Source: Ascarosepion bandense
Lineage: Eukaryota > Mollusca > Cephalopoda > Sepiida > Sepiidae
NCBI GenBank assembly: GCA_037127315.1
Contig: JBBBDQ010000421.1
Location: 2,252,501-2,316,500 of the forward strand
Direction: 5' to 3'
DNA: 64,000 nt
The translations under genes were made by a program, and so were the position numbers. This document shows positions 43,805 through 55,254 of the stretch, one piece after another (the stretch's first letter is position 1; every line of letters begins with the position of its first letter). The notes beneath the pieces are model-generated. The model worked only from the letters and a program-made list of their open reading frames with translations, made no database searches and was not told the origin of the DNA.

Positions 43805-44014
43805 CGTCCTTGTGTCGAGATTTTGAAAAGGATTCGCCATAGAGTAGCCCGCATCGACATGTGGCCGGATTTATTAACAGATTCGGATTTCTTGAAGATA
43901 GATTATCCAAGTTATGTTTCGTTATTTAGTCCAGGGAGAAATGATACAAGCATTCACACCGTTAGGCAAGCGAAGATCATTTCAGATTTTGCAAAGAAAC
44001 AGTTTTCTGAATAA
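43805..44014 (+). CDS. Candidate coding remnant or terminal exon, unknown
   Basis: An open frame of 69 codons with no ATG at its start. It contains RVARIDMWPDLLTDSDFL, IDYPSYVSLFSPGRNDTS and IHTVRQAKIISDFAKKQF before a TAA. The residue mix looks protein-like, not repeat-like, and AATAAA-type words follow within 25 and 55 bases. I recognise no family. It may be a last exon, a retrogene scrap, or chance. Confidence 0.18.
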   Translation, partial: RPCVEILKRIRHRVARIDMWPDLLTDSDFLKIDYPSYVSLFSPGRNDTSIHTVRQAKIISDFAKKQFSE

Positions 44015-44280
44015 CCATTGTCTGAGGAAATAAAAACGGAATTAAGCAATAACTCAAGTAGTAAAATAAATATAAACCCAGGAATTTAATTATATTATTT
44101 TCTAAAAAAAACGTTGAGAAGTAAAATCAATTCCTTTGTATAATACGCTCCTGATTTTAAAAAATCATGTCACAGAATGTAACATATTAAAAAAAGTTTC
44201 AGTGATAAATATATAATAATGTTTAATTAATTATGCAAGAATTATTTTAGATGAAAAAGCATCATTTCTTTTTATAGTGT
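44015..44280. other. Unassigned
   Basis: AT-rich; nothing seen. Confidence 0.3.
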
Positions 44281-44396
44281 CCCCATCTTGGATGTTATAG
44301 CAGCAATACTTCGGCCGTTGCACTCAACGGATTCGTCAGATGATTGTCGCGTTCAGTAACTTCCCAGGAATTTTGAAAGGATCATTTTATCTATCA
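44281..44396 (-). repeat. Hammerhead-like core and a dispersed repeat
   Basis: The minus strand has CTGACGA (44339-44333), a 6-bp stem CCGTTG/CAACGG with loop AGTG, then CCGAAG. The adjoining 44345-44396 (GTTCAGTAACTTCCCAGGAA, TTTTGAAAGGATCATTTTAT) is repeated at 45184-45236. Probably a Penelope-type unit. Confidence 0.5.
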
Positions 44397-44639
44397 TAAT
44401 GAGATAGATTTCCATGATTCCACTACTCGTAAACTATCACATATTATTTAATTATTTTTATTTTATTCGTTATTGTGATACTGTGCCTACTCAATTCACT
44501 AAATGAAATTACTGGCAAGATGTAAGCGAGAGAAGCGCGGTGATTGCAGGAGAAATATGGTAATCGCAAGGTGAGTCACTTTCACATAATCTTATTTCCT
44601 TATTTGGCTCTGCGAATTATTATTCCAGAAAGGGAAATT

Positions 44640-44885
44640 GCCTTATAATTTTTTTGTAGTCATATCTCCCAGTCGACAGCCTCTTTTGTTGATAGAAGTA
44701 TTTAGTTCCACATAGAAATAATTTTTTTTTGGCTTTAGCCCAGTTTTTGAGATAAAGTTATCCCAATGCACATTAAGAATTTTGCGGAGACAAAACTGAC
44801 ATAAGAGTCGAAGAAGGCTTTGCTGGTAATGGTATATGAACCAGGATTCGAATCCAAGTAAAATGGTGTGCAGCATTCTAATACG
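44640..44885 (-). mobile_element. LINE fragment, third type (LINE-D)
   Basis: The minus frame reads LLGFESWFIYHYQQSLLRLL and CQFCLRKILNVHWDNFIS, similar to the post-RT block (YGSE-W, LRLLERFHQRCLR-IL-I-W-DF) of animal LINEs. It differs clearly from LINE-A and LINE-B. One open frame of 77 codons. Confidence 0.55.
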
Positions 44886-46034
44886 TAGATATTTGTTTTC
44901 GTGTTTTTTAGACCAGGAGATTTTGTTTCTCCAGGTTACTGTACGAAAATTAATGTTAATGTACGAAAGATTTTGAATACCATTAACAATCTTATGTCTA
45001 TAGCGTTATTCAGATCAGCATTGGAGGACACTTTGCAACATAGGCAAAAGTCCTGAACTGTTTCCAGATTCATTTAACTGATGGATATGAAAGGTGAATG
45101 CTACTTTTGTTTAGCTGCATTATAATGGAGGAGAACAGCACAGTGGCCTTAGCAAAGCCGAGCATTACACACTAAAGGGTAATTGTTGCGTTTAGTAACT
45201 TCCCAGTAATTTTGAAAGGATCATTTTATCTCATAAGGCTGCACCTGAATGGGTGGTTAGATGAGTATCGTCGGAGATTAAACTAAAAAGAAAAGGAAAA
45301 AAAGAGGGAAGAAAGAGAAAGTCTACTAAATGAATGATAACTGTTCGAATTGCAGGAAGATGAACTGAAAACTTCAGAAGAAATTTAAAAGATGAAATGC
45401 GTTGAAAAATTATGTTTTAGAATATTTCCGAGAGTAATAAACCCAGAATTAACTAAGATTTCATTAAGATCAAGCAAAACCAACACCACTGCCTCTCCTC
45501 GTTTTTCGCCTATAGGAAAGGGTTTATTAAATGTACACGAGATGTCGAGTAGAAGAAAGCATGCGTTGTTGATAATTTAAACCCTATCAGCCACCCAGAA
45601 GAGAAGTATCTCCAACGGAGAGAGAAGCCAGGCTGAAGCATTTGTCATAATTCTTCTCGAGAAAAATGTTATATCCAAATATTAATTCGGATTTCCTCGA
45701 ATGCAAATGATAAGGAAAATTTAATTACTATTTTAAAGTGATTATGAAAAGACAGGCTATGTGGTATTTTGGTCGTAAAAATGCATAGGCAGGAAAAAGA
45801 GAAACTCTTTTTTCAAAGAGAAGTGAAAATAATTTTCTCTCCTTTTATTTTAAGTGGTCTGGCCAAGAGTGATCACAGCATGAAACAAGCTGATGACTGA
45901 AAATCACTTTGTGCTGTTACATTTTGAAAGTTTGGATAATTGCAGGAAGCAGGCTGAGGTTAGCTGCTGAGAAGGTGGGAGAATGAAGAGAGTGATTAGC
46001 GCTATTTTGAGATGAGACGTGAAGGGAGTCGGAG
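44886..46034. other. Unassigned
   Basis: It contains the second copy of the 52-bp repeat at 45184-45236. GAGTGATCACAGCATGAAAC near 45871 resembles the 42.5 kb hammerhead-like segment. No gene. Confidence 0.4.
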
Positions 46035-46349
46035 TAAGAAGACGATTTGGTTTCTCTGACCGCTTCCAAAAAGGCGCTGGAAAAACTCATGTTTGAAGAA
46101 CCACTTGAGCAAAGACATTTTGAGAATATGAAATTAAGAAAAAAGGTAGAATTTAACCAAACCCAAACCCTGGCCATTCCCCAACCAAGCAAACGCATTA
46201 CTCAATATAAACTGGAGATTTTAGAACAAAGAAAAGAGACCGGAAGACGCACGGGGAGCCTTAACACTACTGCTACCGGAGTCCCCATCGTTCACCGAGA
46301 CCTTCTGACAAATTGTGCAAGCTATGAAGACCAGAACTTAGACATTTAA
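46035..46349 (+). CDS. Candidate coding remnant, unknown hydrophilic protein
   Basis: A 104-codon open frame bounded by stops. It has LTASKKALEKLMFEEPLEQR, HFENMKLRKKVEFNQTQTLA and IPQPSKRITQYKLEILEQRK, then GRRTGSLNTTATGVP. It is charged, with no simple repeat, and its codon use looks coding-like. I recognise no family. TATATAAA at about 46437 and ATG-poor sequence follow. It may be an exon or a transposon scrap. Confidence 0.22.
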
Positions 46350-47226
46350 GTTACTACCAAACGAGCTGCAGACACCGAAGGCGATCCCAGTGTCATTAAA
46401 GTGGGAAGGTTTAAAATTGTTGCGTACAACAAAGCATATATAAACCAAACCATTGTTGCATTTTTAAACTGAGTTCGTTCTTTATTTCAAAGTTTTTTGT
46501 GTAACACCAAGCTGTCGGACCTGCCCTCACTTCAAGTTTTCTTTATCAGCGATCTTCTCACCTTCTGAGATTAGTAGTGTGAATGGTCGCAAAAAGACAA
46601 ACACTTACTAACTCGAGTCGAACCGTGTTACCAACACGATACCAGAGGAAAAACGAGAGACGCGCTAACAAGTGTGGAGTCAGCTACATGGTAGCCACGG
46701 TGGTCTAAAATAACTTGAAAGCCAACGTGGGTCCTACGGCTACATTATAGATTACCGTTGGCTAGGCCATACATAGAAGGTAATAAGTTCAGTCGCTTCT
46801 GACCAGGTTCATAAGGTTTGAAGATTATATAGAGCCGTACTTTTTAAACACTTTTGTGACTAGAGTTGCTTTGGGTCGAACGCGTTTGTGCGCGCGGGTG
46901 TAAACGATGTGGAGGTCAGCGAGAGTTCGCACTTGTCGAAGAAAATTGATTTTAGTGTAATATTTACCGAAGATCTCATCGACCGAAAAAGTGTCTATGA
47001 CAGAAATGATGCATAATAATAATTATTTATCGTTTAATAATTACAGTATTAATGACCGTAAATCTATGACCGTAAAAATAAAGATATTTGTTGCAATTAT
47101 TCCAAGACAGTCTCATGACCCGAAACTATGACCATGAATACAAAGACATGGTTGATTCGTTTGTATCTCATGGCTCATCAACCTTTTGCAGGTTATTTAA
47201 AGCCAGAATGTTTTTAGATTGTTTTT
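46350..47226. other. Unassigned
   Basis: TGTTGCGTACAACA near 46419 is a short palindrome before a TATATAAA. No LTR pair found, no gene. Confidence 0.35.
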
Positions 47227-47650
47227 TTAATCGTATCACCCCGAGCAAGGCAGTAACGCCACTGATGTGCAGGGGGCTACAAGTAAAAAAAAAATTAGAT
47301 AGGACGAGAGTAAAGAGAAAGACAAACTAGTTAAGGATTTAAGGATGGGAATACAGATGTGATGACAGTTGCAAAGGTGGAGAGAAAGGAAAAGATATAC
47401 AGGGTGGTGTAGAAAAAACTAGAGTCAAGTGGTTAAGAGATGAGTATGGTCATTGCATTTAAATTCTTGGAGGTTGTAGCCGTCGGGAAAGCAAGAATAT
47501 GGAAGCGAGTTCCACAGGAGGGAAGTGAGAAAAAAGAAGCTAAAGGAGTAGAATTGTCGTCTGCATTTGGTTGATCTAACTGTGAATGGGTGAGACCCAG
47601 TTGCCAGTCTGGTTGCACGAGTAAACACCTGTTGCAGGGGCACCATTAAG
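47227..47650 (-). mobile_element. LINE-A 3' end
   Basis: The minus strand reads VPLQQVFTRATRLATGSHPF, FYSFSFFFLTSLLWNSLPYS and YNLQEFKCN, then the 3' tail; at 47227-47280 it ends CCCTGCACATCAGTGGCG / CTTGCTCGGGGTGATACG. 5'-truncated at about 47650. Confidence 0.88.
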
Positions 47651-48109
47651 AATCATTATTTTTTATTTTGTAAATAATAAGAAATTACTAATTACTAATT
47701 CAAATTCAACTAATTAACTCATAGATAGGGAAGAAGCGGTGCATTCTTAACTTTCCCAAGGATGTATAACGAAATCAACTGGAAAATAAAGATATTGGAC
47801 GCAACCATTCTTGGACAGCTTAATGACCAAAAAAATGTGAAAATTACTGCAATGATAAACATATTTATCGCGATAATTTTCGGAGACTGCACTGGGAGAA
47901 AAATATGACCAAGACAACAAAGACAAGAACATTAGTCTCAGTAATTCCTAGAGAGCATTCTGGCGCAAAAAACGCCTTTAAAGCAAGATAAAGATAAGAT
48001 ATTGCAATAACTTCCGGAGATCCCACTAACTGTTATGTTATACTACCTGTATGAATAATTTCTGGATAACAGAGTAGCCGTAACAGTAAGAACACAATAG
48101 CAAATATGA
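47651..48109. other. Unassigned
   Basis: No gene. Confidence 0.3.
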
Positions 48110-49105
48110 ATATACTAGCATCATAACCTGGTGTTGCCCGTGCAACTCAGAACATTTTTGTAATAGGAGAAGACGCCAATGAAAGGAGTAGATGGAAATA
48201 ATTTAATGAAAGTTGGAAAGGAGGACTGAGGCTGTTAGTAACCATTTTCAGCATTAAAAAAATCTATTTTTCTTTGTTTTGCGTAAACGTGATTTGATGT
48301 TTTGTGTGACATTGTAAACAACATTGCGTTTGTTTTTGTTTCAAAATTACGGGGGAAATATTTACATTTTTTGTTGACTAAATGCATTTAACATAAAAAT
48401 AAAAATTATTTATTTTATTTTACTGAAATTAGAAATATAAAAATTATTACGCTCTTAGTTCAGAAATTTTCGAAGAATATTTAAAAATGTAGACATTTAA
48501 TTTTAGAGGAAAAAGTTGCATTAATGCCACACGAATTACAGACAGTTTATTTCCTGCATGAAATATTTAGCGAAAAAAAGCTTTATTTTTTTAATTTTAT
48601 TTTCTGAAGTATGAAATATTAAATCTGAAAAAAAAAGACTTAAATAATTAAATTAACCATTGCTACTTTTTTTTTTACACATTTTGTTTTTGTCTGAAAA
48701 AACATGTTTTTTTAAAATATTTCTTATGTTTCAAAATTACGAGGAAAAATATTCATATTTCTTTTGAAAACGTCGGAATTAACATTAATTATAAAGACTC
48801 ATTTTTTTTAATAAAATTATTTTAGTCGCGTTTGACACGTATGATTTGATTTCTGTGACGTAATGTAGCAACTATCTTAGATCTTAGATGTTTTACGGTG
48901 CAAATGTAAACAGTCGGTTCCATTGGCCAAAAAGTGCGAAAGGACAAATTGCTGAACTTAAATTCAAAAAGTATGTGTCAACCTGACATCTCTGTAGATA
49001 TGTGTCCCTAGAAAATATGAATGGCGTTGTTTAAAAAATGTAGGCGTGTATAGCAAACAGTCACACACAGACTCACAGATTGCCTTTTATATATTAGTCA
49101 CAATT
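48110..49105. repeat. Unclassified interspersed element with an internal repeat
   Basis: GTTTCAAAATTACGGGGGAA at 48339 recurs as GTTTCAAAATTACGAGGAAA at 48728, about 390 bp apart. GTGATTTGATGTTTTGTGTG (48290) is similar to ATGATTTGATTTCTGTGACG (48840). The block begins near CCTGGTGTTGCCCGTGCAAC and ends near ATTGCCTTTTATATATTAG, words common at ends of dispersed animal repeats. Class unknown. Confidence 0.35.
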
Positions 49106-49192
49106 ATTCCCGAATAGCGTATTAACTGAAATAATATGGACGTAATGGGAAACACATGATATCAGTATTAAATATTTAACTGTAGTGCCTCG

Positions 49193-49265
49193 GTGTGGTG
49201 TAATATTTAGCAAGCTCGTCTCGCTAGAACCTGTTAGTAGTGAGTTCGATCCTCATTGGGTACCC
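49193..49265 (+). repeat. tRNA-like SINE head, third type
   Basis: TCGGTGTGGTGTAATA is A-box-like and GAGTTCGATCCTC a good B box, spaced as in tRNA. There is no convincing cloverleaf or terminator. Sequence after 49265 is unassigned. Confidence 0.45.
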
Positions 49266-49839
49266 CTTGCTTTCGCTCTTGTGCCACTTTTAAGCGTTGC
49301 TTAGAAAATCAGTATAAAATATTTAGTGGAATAATGATAATAATTCAAATTCAACTTAAAATATCAGTTAATATCTACATACATAACGTCGTAAATACAC
49401 TGATTATTACCGTTTCTTGTTACCCAGATTATTCCTATTCCCGACGTTAGCAAAATGCTTATGTATGAAAACACTGAGCACATTTGCATCCCCCCCCACA
49501 CGCACACACAAATGTCACCTCTTTTTTTCTAGTGTTGATACGGCTTATTTTCTAAGCCTGTCATATTTTGTATTCGCTCGCTTTTAAAGTGGGTGTATGG
49601 CCGATGGAACAATTATGGTTGAGCACATTCTAATCAAGTTGAATGGAGATACGACCTGCTACAGTTGATTTTTGTGCTAATGGTGGGTTAAATGCTCGTC
49701 GTTAAAGAGAACTTTCCACTTTCCCGTTTTACTAACAATCGCATGAGAATATTTCAAAAGACTGCAAGTAAAATCTATTTTTGCATTCTTGAATCTGTCC
49801 ATTCTTGCTCTTACCACAAGTGCTCATGGAACTTTATTT
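49266..49839. other. Unassigned
   Basis: Nothing recognised; a C run followed by CACACGCACACACA near 49488-49510. Confidence 0.3.
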
Positions 49840-50780
49840 TTTCTTTGCTCTTTTGTGTTGGATTTATTTTATTTATCTATTTATTTTTTGTTTAACTTGT
49901 AATTTTTATTAATTTTTTTTTATGGATTTAAAAAAAATATTCTTTAGGTTTTCTTCTTTAATTTTATTTCTTTCTTATTTTTTTCCTCGTTATTTTTTTA
50001 CTTTTTGATTTTTTCTCGCGTTTTATTTCTTCCTTATTTTTTTTTTTGATAGCAATAATTTTTTTTCCAATTTTGTATTTTTGGTAAATTTTTTAATCCT
50101 TTTTATTACTTTGTTTTATTTTTTATTTATGATTTTCAGTTTTTTCTTTCACTTTTCTACTTTTCTTTTTCTACTTGTTTTTTTCTTTTCTTTTCTCATT
50201 TTTTTTCCTTTTTTTTTAAATTTTCTCATTTCTTTTTTTTCTCATCCGCTTTTTTCCTACATTTTATCTTTTTGTATATATCTTTTCTTCTTTTTTCTCG
50301 TTTACTTTTTCTTTCTTTTTTTATTTTCTCATACCTGTTTGTGGTATGATTCATTTCCTTCTTTAATGGATCTGTACTGAATACATATATTCAAGGGAAC
50401 TTTGCTTTCATTCAGTTCATTAAAGCTTACATTTAAGCCAGTCCGAATTGTCTCTAACTGTTTTACTAGAAACTTTTCTATTTTATTTTCTGTTTTCCTT
50501 TACATTTTTATTTCTCTTTTTTGTCTTCTCTTTCTCTTTCCTTTTCCTAAATTTTCTTTTAATTTGTTCTCTGCAATATTTTTTAACATGTTCCTTTTTA
50601 ACATTTCTCTTGTTAATTCTTCTTTTAAGTGTTTCGCTTTATTTTTAAATCAATTTAAATTTGTTTCCTTTTCTTTGTAATTTTTATAATATAATTCTTC
50701 TCCATTCTTTTAATTTTACTTCATTTTAACCTTTCTTATTAGATGTGTTCTAAGTTTCTAACCTTTTTTTCTTTTTTCTT
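49840..50780. repeat. T-rich polypyrimidine tract
   Basis: About 0.9 kb dominated by T with C and scattered A. Phe-rich open frames here are artefacts. Confidence 0.8.
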
Positions 50781-50939
50781 CTTTCATTTTACAGCAAATA
50801 TATTTGACGAATTTACATTAGTCTCTGAACCTGACCAGCGCATGCACATTCAAAAGAATGAGTCTGAAACTTTCATAAAAAACTGTCTCATTCCCACGCG
50901 CGGGCGCACTCTCTCTCACCCTTTTTCTTTCTCTTTCAT

Positions 50940-50942
<3 letters not shown>
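50781..50942. other. Unassigned
   Basis: Short mixed-composition gap. Confidence 0.3.

Positions 50943-51006
<64 letters not shown>
50943..51006. repeat. (AC)n microsatellite
   Basis: About 32 units. Confidence 0.95.
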
Positions 51007-51007
<1 letters not shown>

Positions 51008-52185
51008 TCCTTTTGTGAGCTGTCTTATTTCCTTCGTCAAACTACTATTATTCTGTTTTATTCAGGATCGAAAATACCAACTGTCATGTCTCCTTAAGTG
51101 ACTTTGGCCCCGGGGCCAGCGACAAACCTGGGAAAACGAAGACATTTCACTTCTACTCTTGTTGAAAAGATGTACCATAGTGGGTCGATCACGGCTTCGC
51201 TGAGATGGCATCTGACCCTACCCAGAAGAACTTCCGTTTTTCTTCTTCCGCCTCCCTTATCTACTTTGCTTCATTTCTGTCTCCAACCAATTTCAAGTGA
51301 CTCATGTCTTAAAAATAAAACTTCAATAGAAATAAAAGAAAAAAATGTAAGAGAGGACAAAACTGAAGCCGACTCGTCGACAATGTAAGAACACAATTTA
51401 TTGCCTTCAGTTTACTCCAATTATTATTTATGTTTACCATTTTTTCATTGAAGACTGTCCGTGACCTTTACAGCTGCTTAATGTATGTGTTTCTTTTGTT
51501 TCTTTCATTCTTGTGTACTTTTTTAAAACCTTTTCATCCGAAAAGTGTAAATCCATTGCTCTCCATCATCTGTTTGGAGTCTACTGAATTAGTAACGGCT
51601 GTCTTTTGTGATGGTTGGAAGAGACATTATCACTGCTAGTCCCATCGGAATAAGAAGAAACTTGTTTTTTTTTGGTCTGGAAATGAATATGTGTTTTCGC
51701 AGTTATAAAGAAAACGTTTACAAAAAAACGAATTGAGATTTATAGTCTAAAACAGAAGAAAGACATATGTATTTCAATGAAAAAGAAGAAAAAAAGGCGA
51801 ATTGTTGAATATACTTTGGAAGTTCTATTTGAGTACAAAAGAAAAGTGAGGTACTTTGGAGGACTTTAACAGAAATAGATATCAATATCTGCTAATAGAA
51901 AGTACTCTGGTTTGGTGATTTTTTTCTAGGATGATTCCGAATGTAATAGCAGACGACTGCTACTGCCTGGGTAGACAACATAGACGTGTGAGAACAGTCT
52001 GCGTTATGTTTCTACTCAGCCAATGTTTTAGAACGCTGGGACCAAGAATTTATCACACTATATTTTACAATGAAATAAAGTGCAAAGGATAAATACTTCA
52101 ATGATTTCCTTAAAAGATTTTTTTAGGCTAAGTTTTACTTGCAAAATAAATAATGATTTATTTGATGATGATGACGATATTTTTT
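51007..52185. other. Unassigned
   Basis: An open frame at 51098-51388 has no start ATG and no known family. No transposon signal recognised. Confidence 0.35.
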
Positions 52186-52910
52186 ATATAATCATCTCAC
52201 CCAAAGCAAGGAAGTACTACCACTGGTGCGCAGGGGAATTACATAGCAGGAGAATGAAATGAAAGGAGAACAGGTTACAGCAGGTTTCGGAGAATGGGTA
52301 AGAGAAGGACGGGAACATTGGCGTGAAGAGAGCTGCATGAGTAGAGTGGAAAGGGAGAAGACGGATCGGAGTCAGGGAGATAAGAGATGACGACGTTAGA
52401 TTTAAACTCTTGGATATTGTAGCCACCAGGGAAGCAAGAATATGGAAGGCATTTCTACAGGCGGGAAGAGCGAGTAAAGAAGCTGATATAGTAGAAGTTG
52501 TAGTTTCACTTGATTGTTTTTACTGTAAAAAGGTGAGACCTTGTTGCTAGCATTGTAGCTCAAGTAAATTCATGCAGATGGGCATCAAGGAGTTAATCTT
52601 ATCGGAGTAGAATACGTGGAAATATTTGTAGAAGACACAGAGGGAAGTCACATCTAGTCCGTGAGAGAGGGACTGGAGTCGAGTCGCCAGGTCGGAATCA
52701 ACTACATTGCAGATTTTCCTTTGGATTTTGTCGAGGACCAAAAGATGAATATCAGAGACACCCGATCAGATACGACAGCAGTATTCATTGCACAGGCAGA
52801 TGAAAGACTTGTATATGTGCATGATGGAATCAAAACTTCCTGGCCCGGAACAAGTACCCGTCCTTCCTAGCAGTAGATTTAGCTATTAATTTAATGTAGT
52901 CATTCCACTT
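52186..52910 (-). mobile_element. LINE-A 3' end
   Basis: The 3' tail at 52186-52245 (CTTGCTTTGGGTGAGATGAT, CCCTGCGCACCAGTGGTAG when inverted) precedes blocks LDKIQRKICNVVDSDLATRL, SLSHGLDVTSLCVFYKYFHV and, near 52890, the KWN-YI region. It stops at a purine-rich tract; SIAKSTARK-like residues continue in the minus frame near 52880. Confidence 0.8.
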
Positions 52911-53110
52911 GATTAATAATAAAAAATAATAATGATGACGATGATGATAATGAAGAGGGGAAGAGAATAATTTGATGAATGAGGAGGAGGAGGAGGAGGA
53001 AGAGGAGATAAAGTGAAGAATAATATGAAAATGAAGAAGAGGAGAAAAAGTAGAGGAAAAGGAAAACAAAAGAGGGTTTTCACTTTTAAAAACAGAGCAA
53101 TGTGTAAAAG
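52911..53110. repeat. Purine-rich (GAT/GAG)n tract
   Basis: GATGATGATAATGA then (GAG)n at about 52983-53002 and an AG-rich run. Confidence 0.85.
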
Positions 53111-53819
53111 AAGACATGGATTTAAAATTACCTTCTAAAATTGACTGAAACCGAGCGAAAGTGTCTGCCGCCTAACTAATTGAAATTCATGGTGGGTGAG
53201 TTTATCGCCATATTTGATCGCAGTTTGGCAAATTAGAGACGGTAATGTTTTAGCTTCAGACGAGTCTTATAAAGAAAGGAAATTGTTCAACTTGAAGGTT
53301 TGAGAATTGCCACTTTCCTCTGTTTATCACAGCTTGTCAATGCCAGGAGCTTTCTTTTTAGCTACACATTGAAAAGTTAATTACACAGAGATTAAGTGAA
53401 TATGTTTTTACATCAAATCATAGAGCAATGTTTTATCTTCCCTCGAAAAGCAAAGTTTTAATCGTTTACCCGTTGATAAAGTTAATTGTACGCTTATAGC
53501 TTGTTTGCTATGTTTGATTCAGCTTCGTGTTAGATTAAAAAAAAGAACAATAAATAAATAAATAACAAAGAAGCCTGAGGATTAGCTGCATCATGGAATA
53601 TTTAACGTTTTCAGCATAATCACTCTCTCGTAAATATCATTTCCTTTCCGTTCCTGGCTATCTACAACTTTTTTATTTTGTTTCTTTACCATTTTGCTAT
53701 AAAAAAATAGCTTTTGATTTTCATTTTACCGGCCCTTGTAAAATTGATTCCAAAGCTATTTTGCCGTTTCTGGTAAATATAAATACTGTTTTAGAATTAA
53801 GAACTAAGAATGTAATATA
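53111..53819. other. Unassigned
   Basis: AT-rich; nothing seen. Confidence 0.35.
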
Positions 53820-54265
53820 CATTTATACATGGTGCGATGGTTAAATGGTTGTTAATTTATATTTTTAATTTCGCGCATGGATGTTGTTTTTAATTTTGTC
53901 GACTAATTAGTATAGTAGGGTCAGTTGGGTATCGACTGTTAGAAAATGAGCACCATGATGCAATTCACTCTGTCAAAAATTTGGAAACAGTGTACTGTAC
54001 TGTCTGGGAACTCGAACCGGAAGCTCCAATTTCATGGTGTCAATATGAGGACAGTGTAGAGGATTAGGAATGAGTTGGATAATATATTTAATCAACATTA
54101 TCATGTTTGGAGTGATTGCTAGAGATGACGACGTTATTGTTCCATTCATCTTTCCACAGGGCATTAAACTCAACATGGAGGCTTACATCAAATGGCTTGA
54201 GAAGATAGTGCTGCCCTGGGTAAAAAAGATGGCTGCTGTAAGTCCCTTTGTCTGACAACAGGACT
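53820..54265 (+). mobile_element. mariner, internally deleted
   Basis: The 5' end TACATGGTGCGATGGTTAAA matches the mariner ends at 35.3-35.5 kb; GTATAGTAGGGTCAG also matches. A transposase N-terminal scrap (about 53950-54085) then jumps to VIARDDDVIVPFIFPQGIKL then NMEAYIKWLEKIVLPWVKK and a stop before QQD. The catalytic core is absent. The same family as 35459 and 40113. Confidence 0.75.
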
Positions 54266-55254
54266 ATAAAAAAGACATTTTAAAAGACTTTAACGGCCAG
54301 TTCAGGCACGGTAAATTTACACCCATGTTAATACGTTTCACGATTCGTGGCAGATTTTCTGTTACCGTAATGTGGGATATTGAATAACAAATTTCGTGGA
54401 AAGAAAAAAATACAGATTAATTTGAAAAAATATTATTTCAAAAAAGAATTTTAAAACTACCAGCTTCTCTTGTTTATGAGTATGTGTAGTCACAACAATA
54501 TCGACCAACCGAACCCGATTAGTTTAAACAAAAGAAACACGCCATAAAAACCTTTTACTAATTTGTCATAATCTTTTTTTAGAAACCTATTCTTGATATA
54601 TTTAAATGTTTGCATGAAAAATTCTATACCGTTACCACACATATTAGCAATGGAACTCAGCGCTAAATATATAGCTCTCTGAATATACTGCGGAACAAAA
54701 TCCTTCTTCAATACCAACAGCGTGTCTGGATAAAAAATGTGTCAATCCAGAAAATCAACAGCTATTTTGATCCTGATAGTTGGAAAGCTGTGTAACACGT
54801 GTATGGAACCTTGAGATCGTCAATGCTGGGTTGTGTGAGTTCAATAAAAATGGATTCTGTGGTTTGTAACTCTTGTCTCCACTATACACTTGAAGTGTAT
54901 TGGAAAGTGAACCATGACAACTCTAAGTTTGGAATTTTTAGAGACGTTTATATCTGAAGTGTTTTAATTATTCAGAGACTTCTATATTTCTTTTAATAAT
55001 TAATGATGAATAAATGATTTTAACTTATGTTCTAACAATTGATGGTGGAAAAGATTTTAAATTGTTTCAACAATTGATGGTGAAAATAAATAAAGTTCTG
55101 TGCTAAATATGTGTGTTGTTAGCGTTAACATAACCTACCTTCATAATAACAAAAACTTACCGGCGACAAAATAGCCTGGGATTGTATTTTACCAAGGCTG
55201 GATATAATAAACTTAAAAAAACATCTTTGTCTATTTTAACAGAACCGATTTATT
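54266..55254. other. Unassigned; one candidate frame and a short tandem repeat
   Basis: ACAATTGATGGTGAAAA-type words are repeated near 55036 and 55072. The minus frame at 54490 is listed separately. Confidence 0.35.
54490..54735 (-). CDS. Candidate open frame with a hydrophobic C-terminus, unknown
   Basis: A frame of about 80 codons reads LLVLKKDFVPQYIQRAIYLA, ANMCGNGIEFFMQTFKYIKN and ends GFYGVFLLFKLIGFGWSILL, a possible membrane segment. It is not a simple repeat. No family recognised and no neighbouring exon found. Confidence 0.15.
   Translation of the reverse strand, partial: FYPDTLLVLKKDFVPQYIQRAIYLALSSIANMCGNGIEFFMQTFKYIKNRFLKKDYDKLVKGFYGVFLLFKLIGFGWSILL

Noticed and set aside
46412..46510. 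LTR-like end with TATATAAA and a TGT...ACA frame
   Set aside because: No second LTR, primer-binding site or retroviral-type coding region is visible.
49193..49265. A genuine tRNA gene
   Set aside because: Good B box but no convincing acceptor or anticodon arm.
50081..50680. Phe-rich open frames that could pass for membrane proteins
   Set aside because: T-rich tract; composition alone explains them.
51065..51170. Kinase-like exon with an SLSDFG motif after an acceptor-like TTTTATTCAG
   Set aside because: Only about 32 codons, stop follows, and no other kinase motif is nearby; chance is likely.
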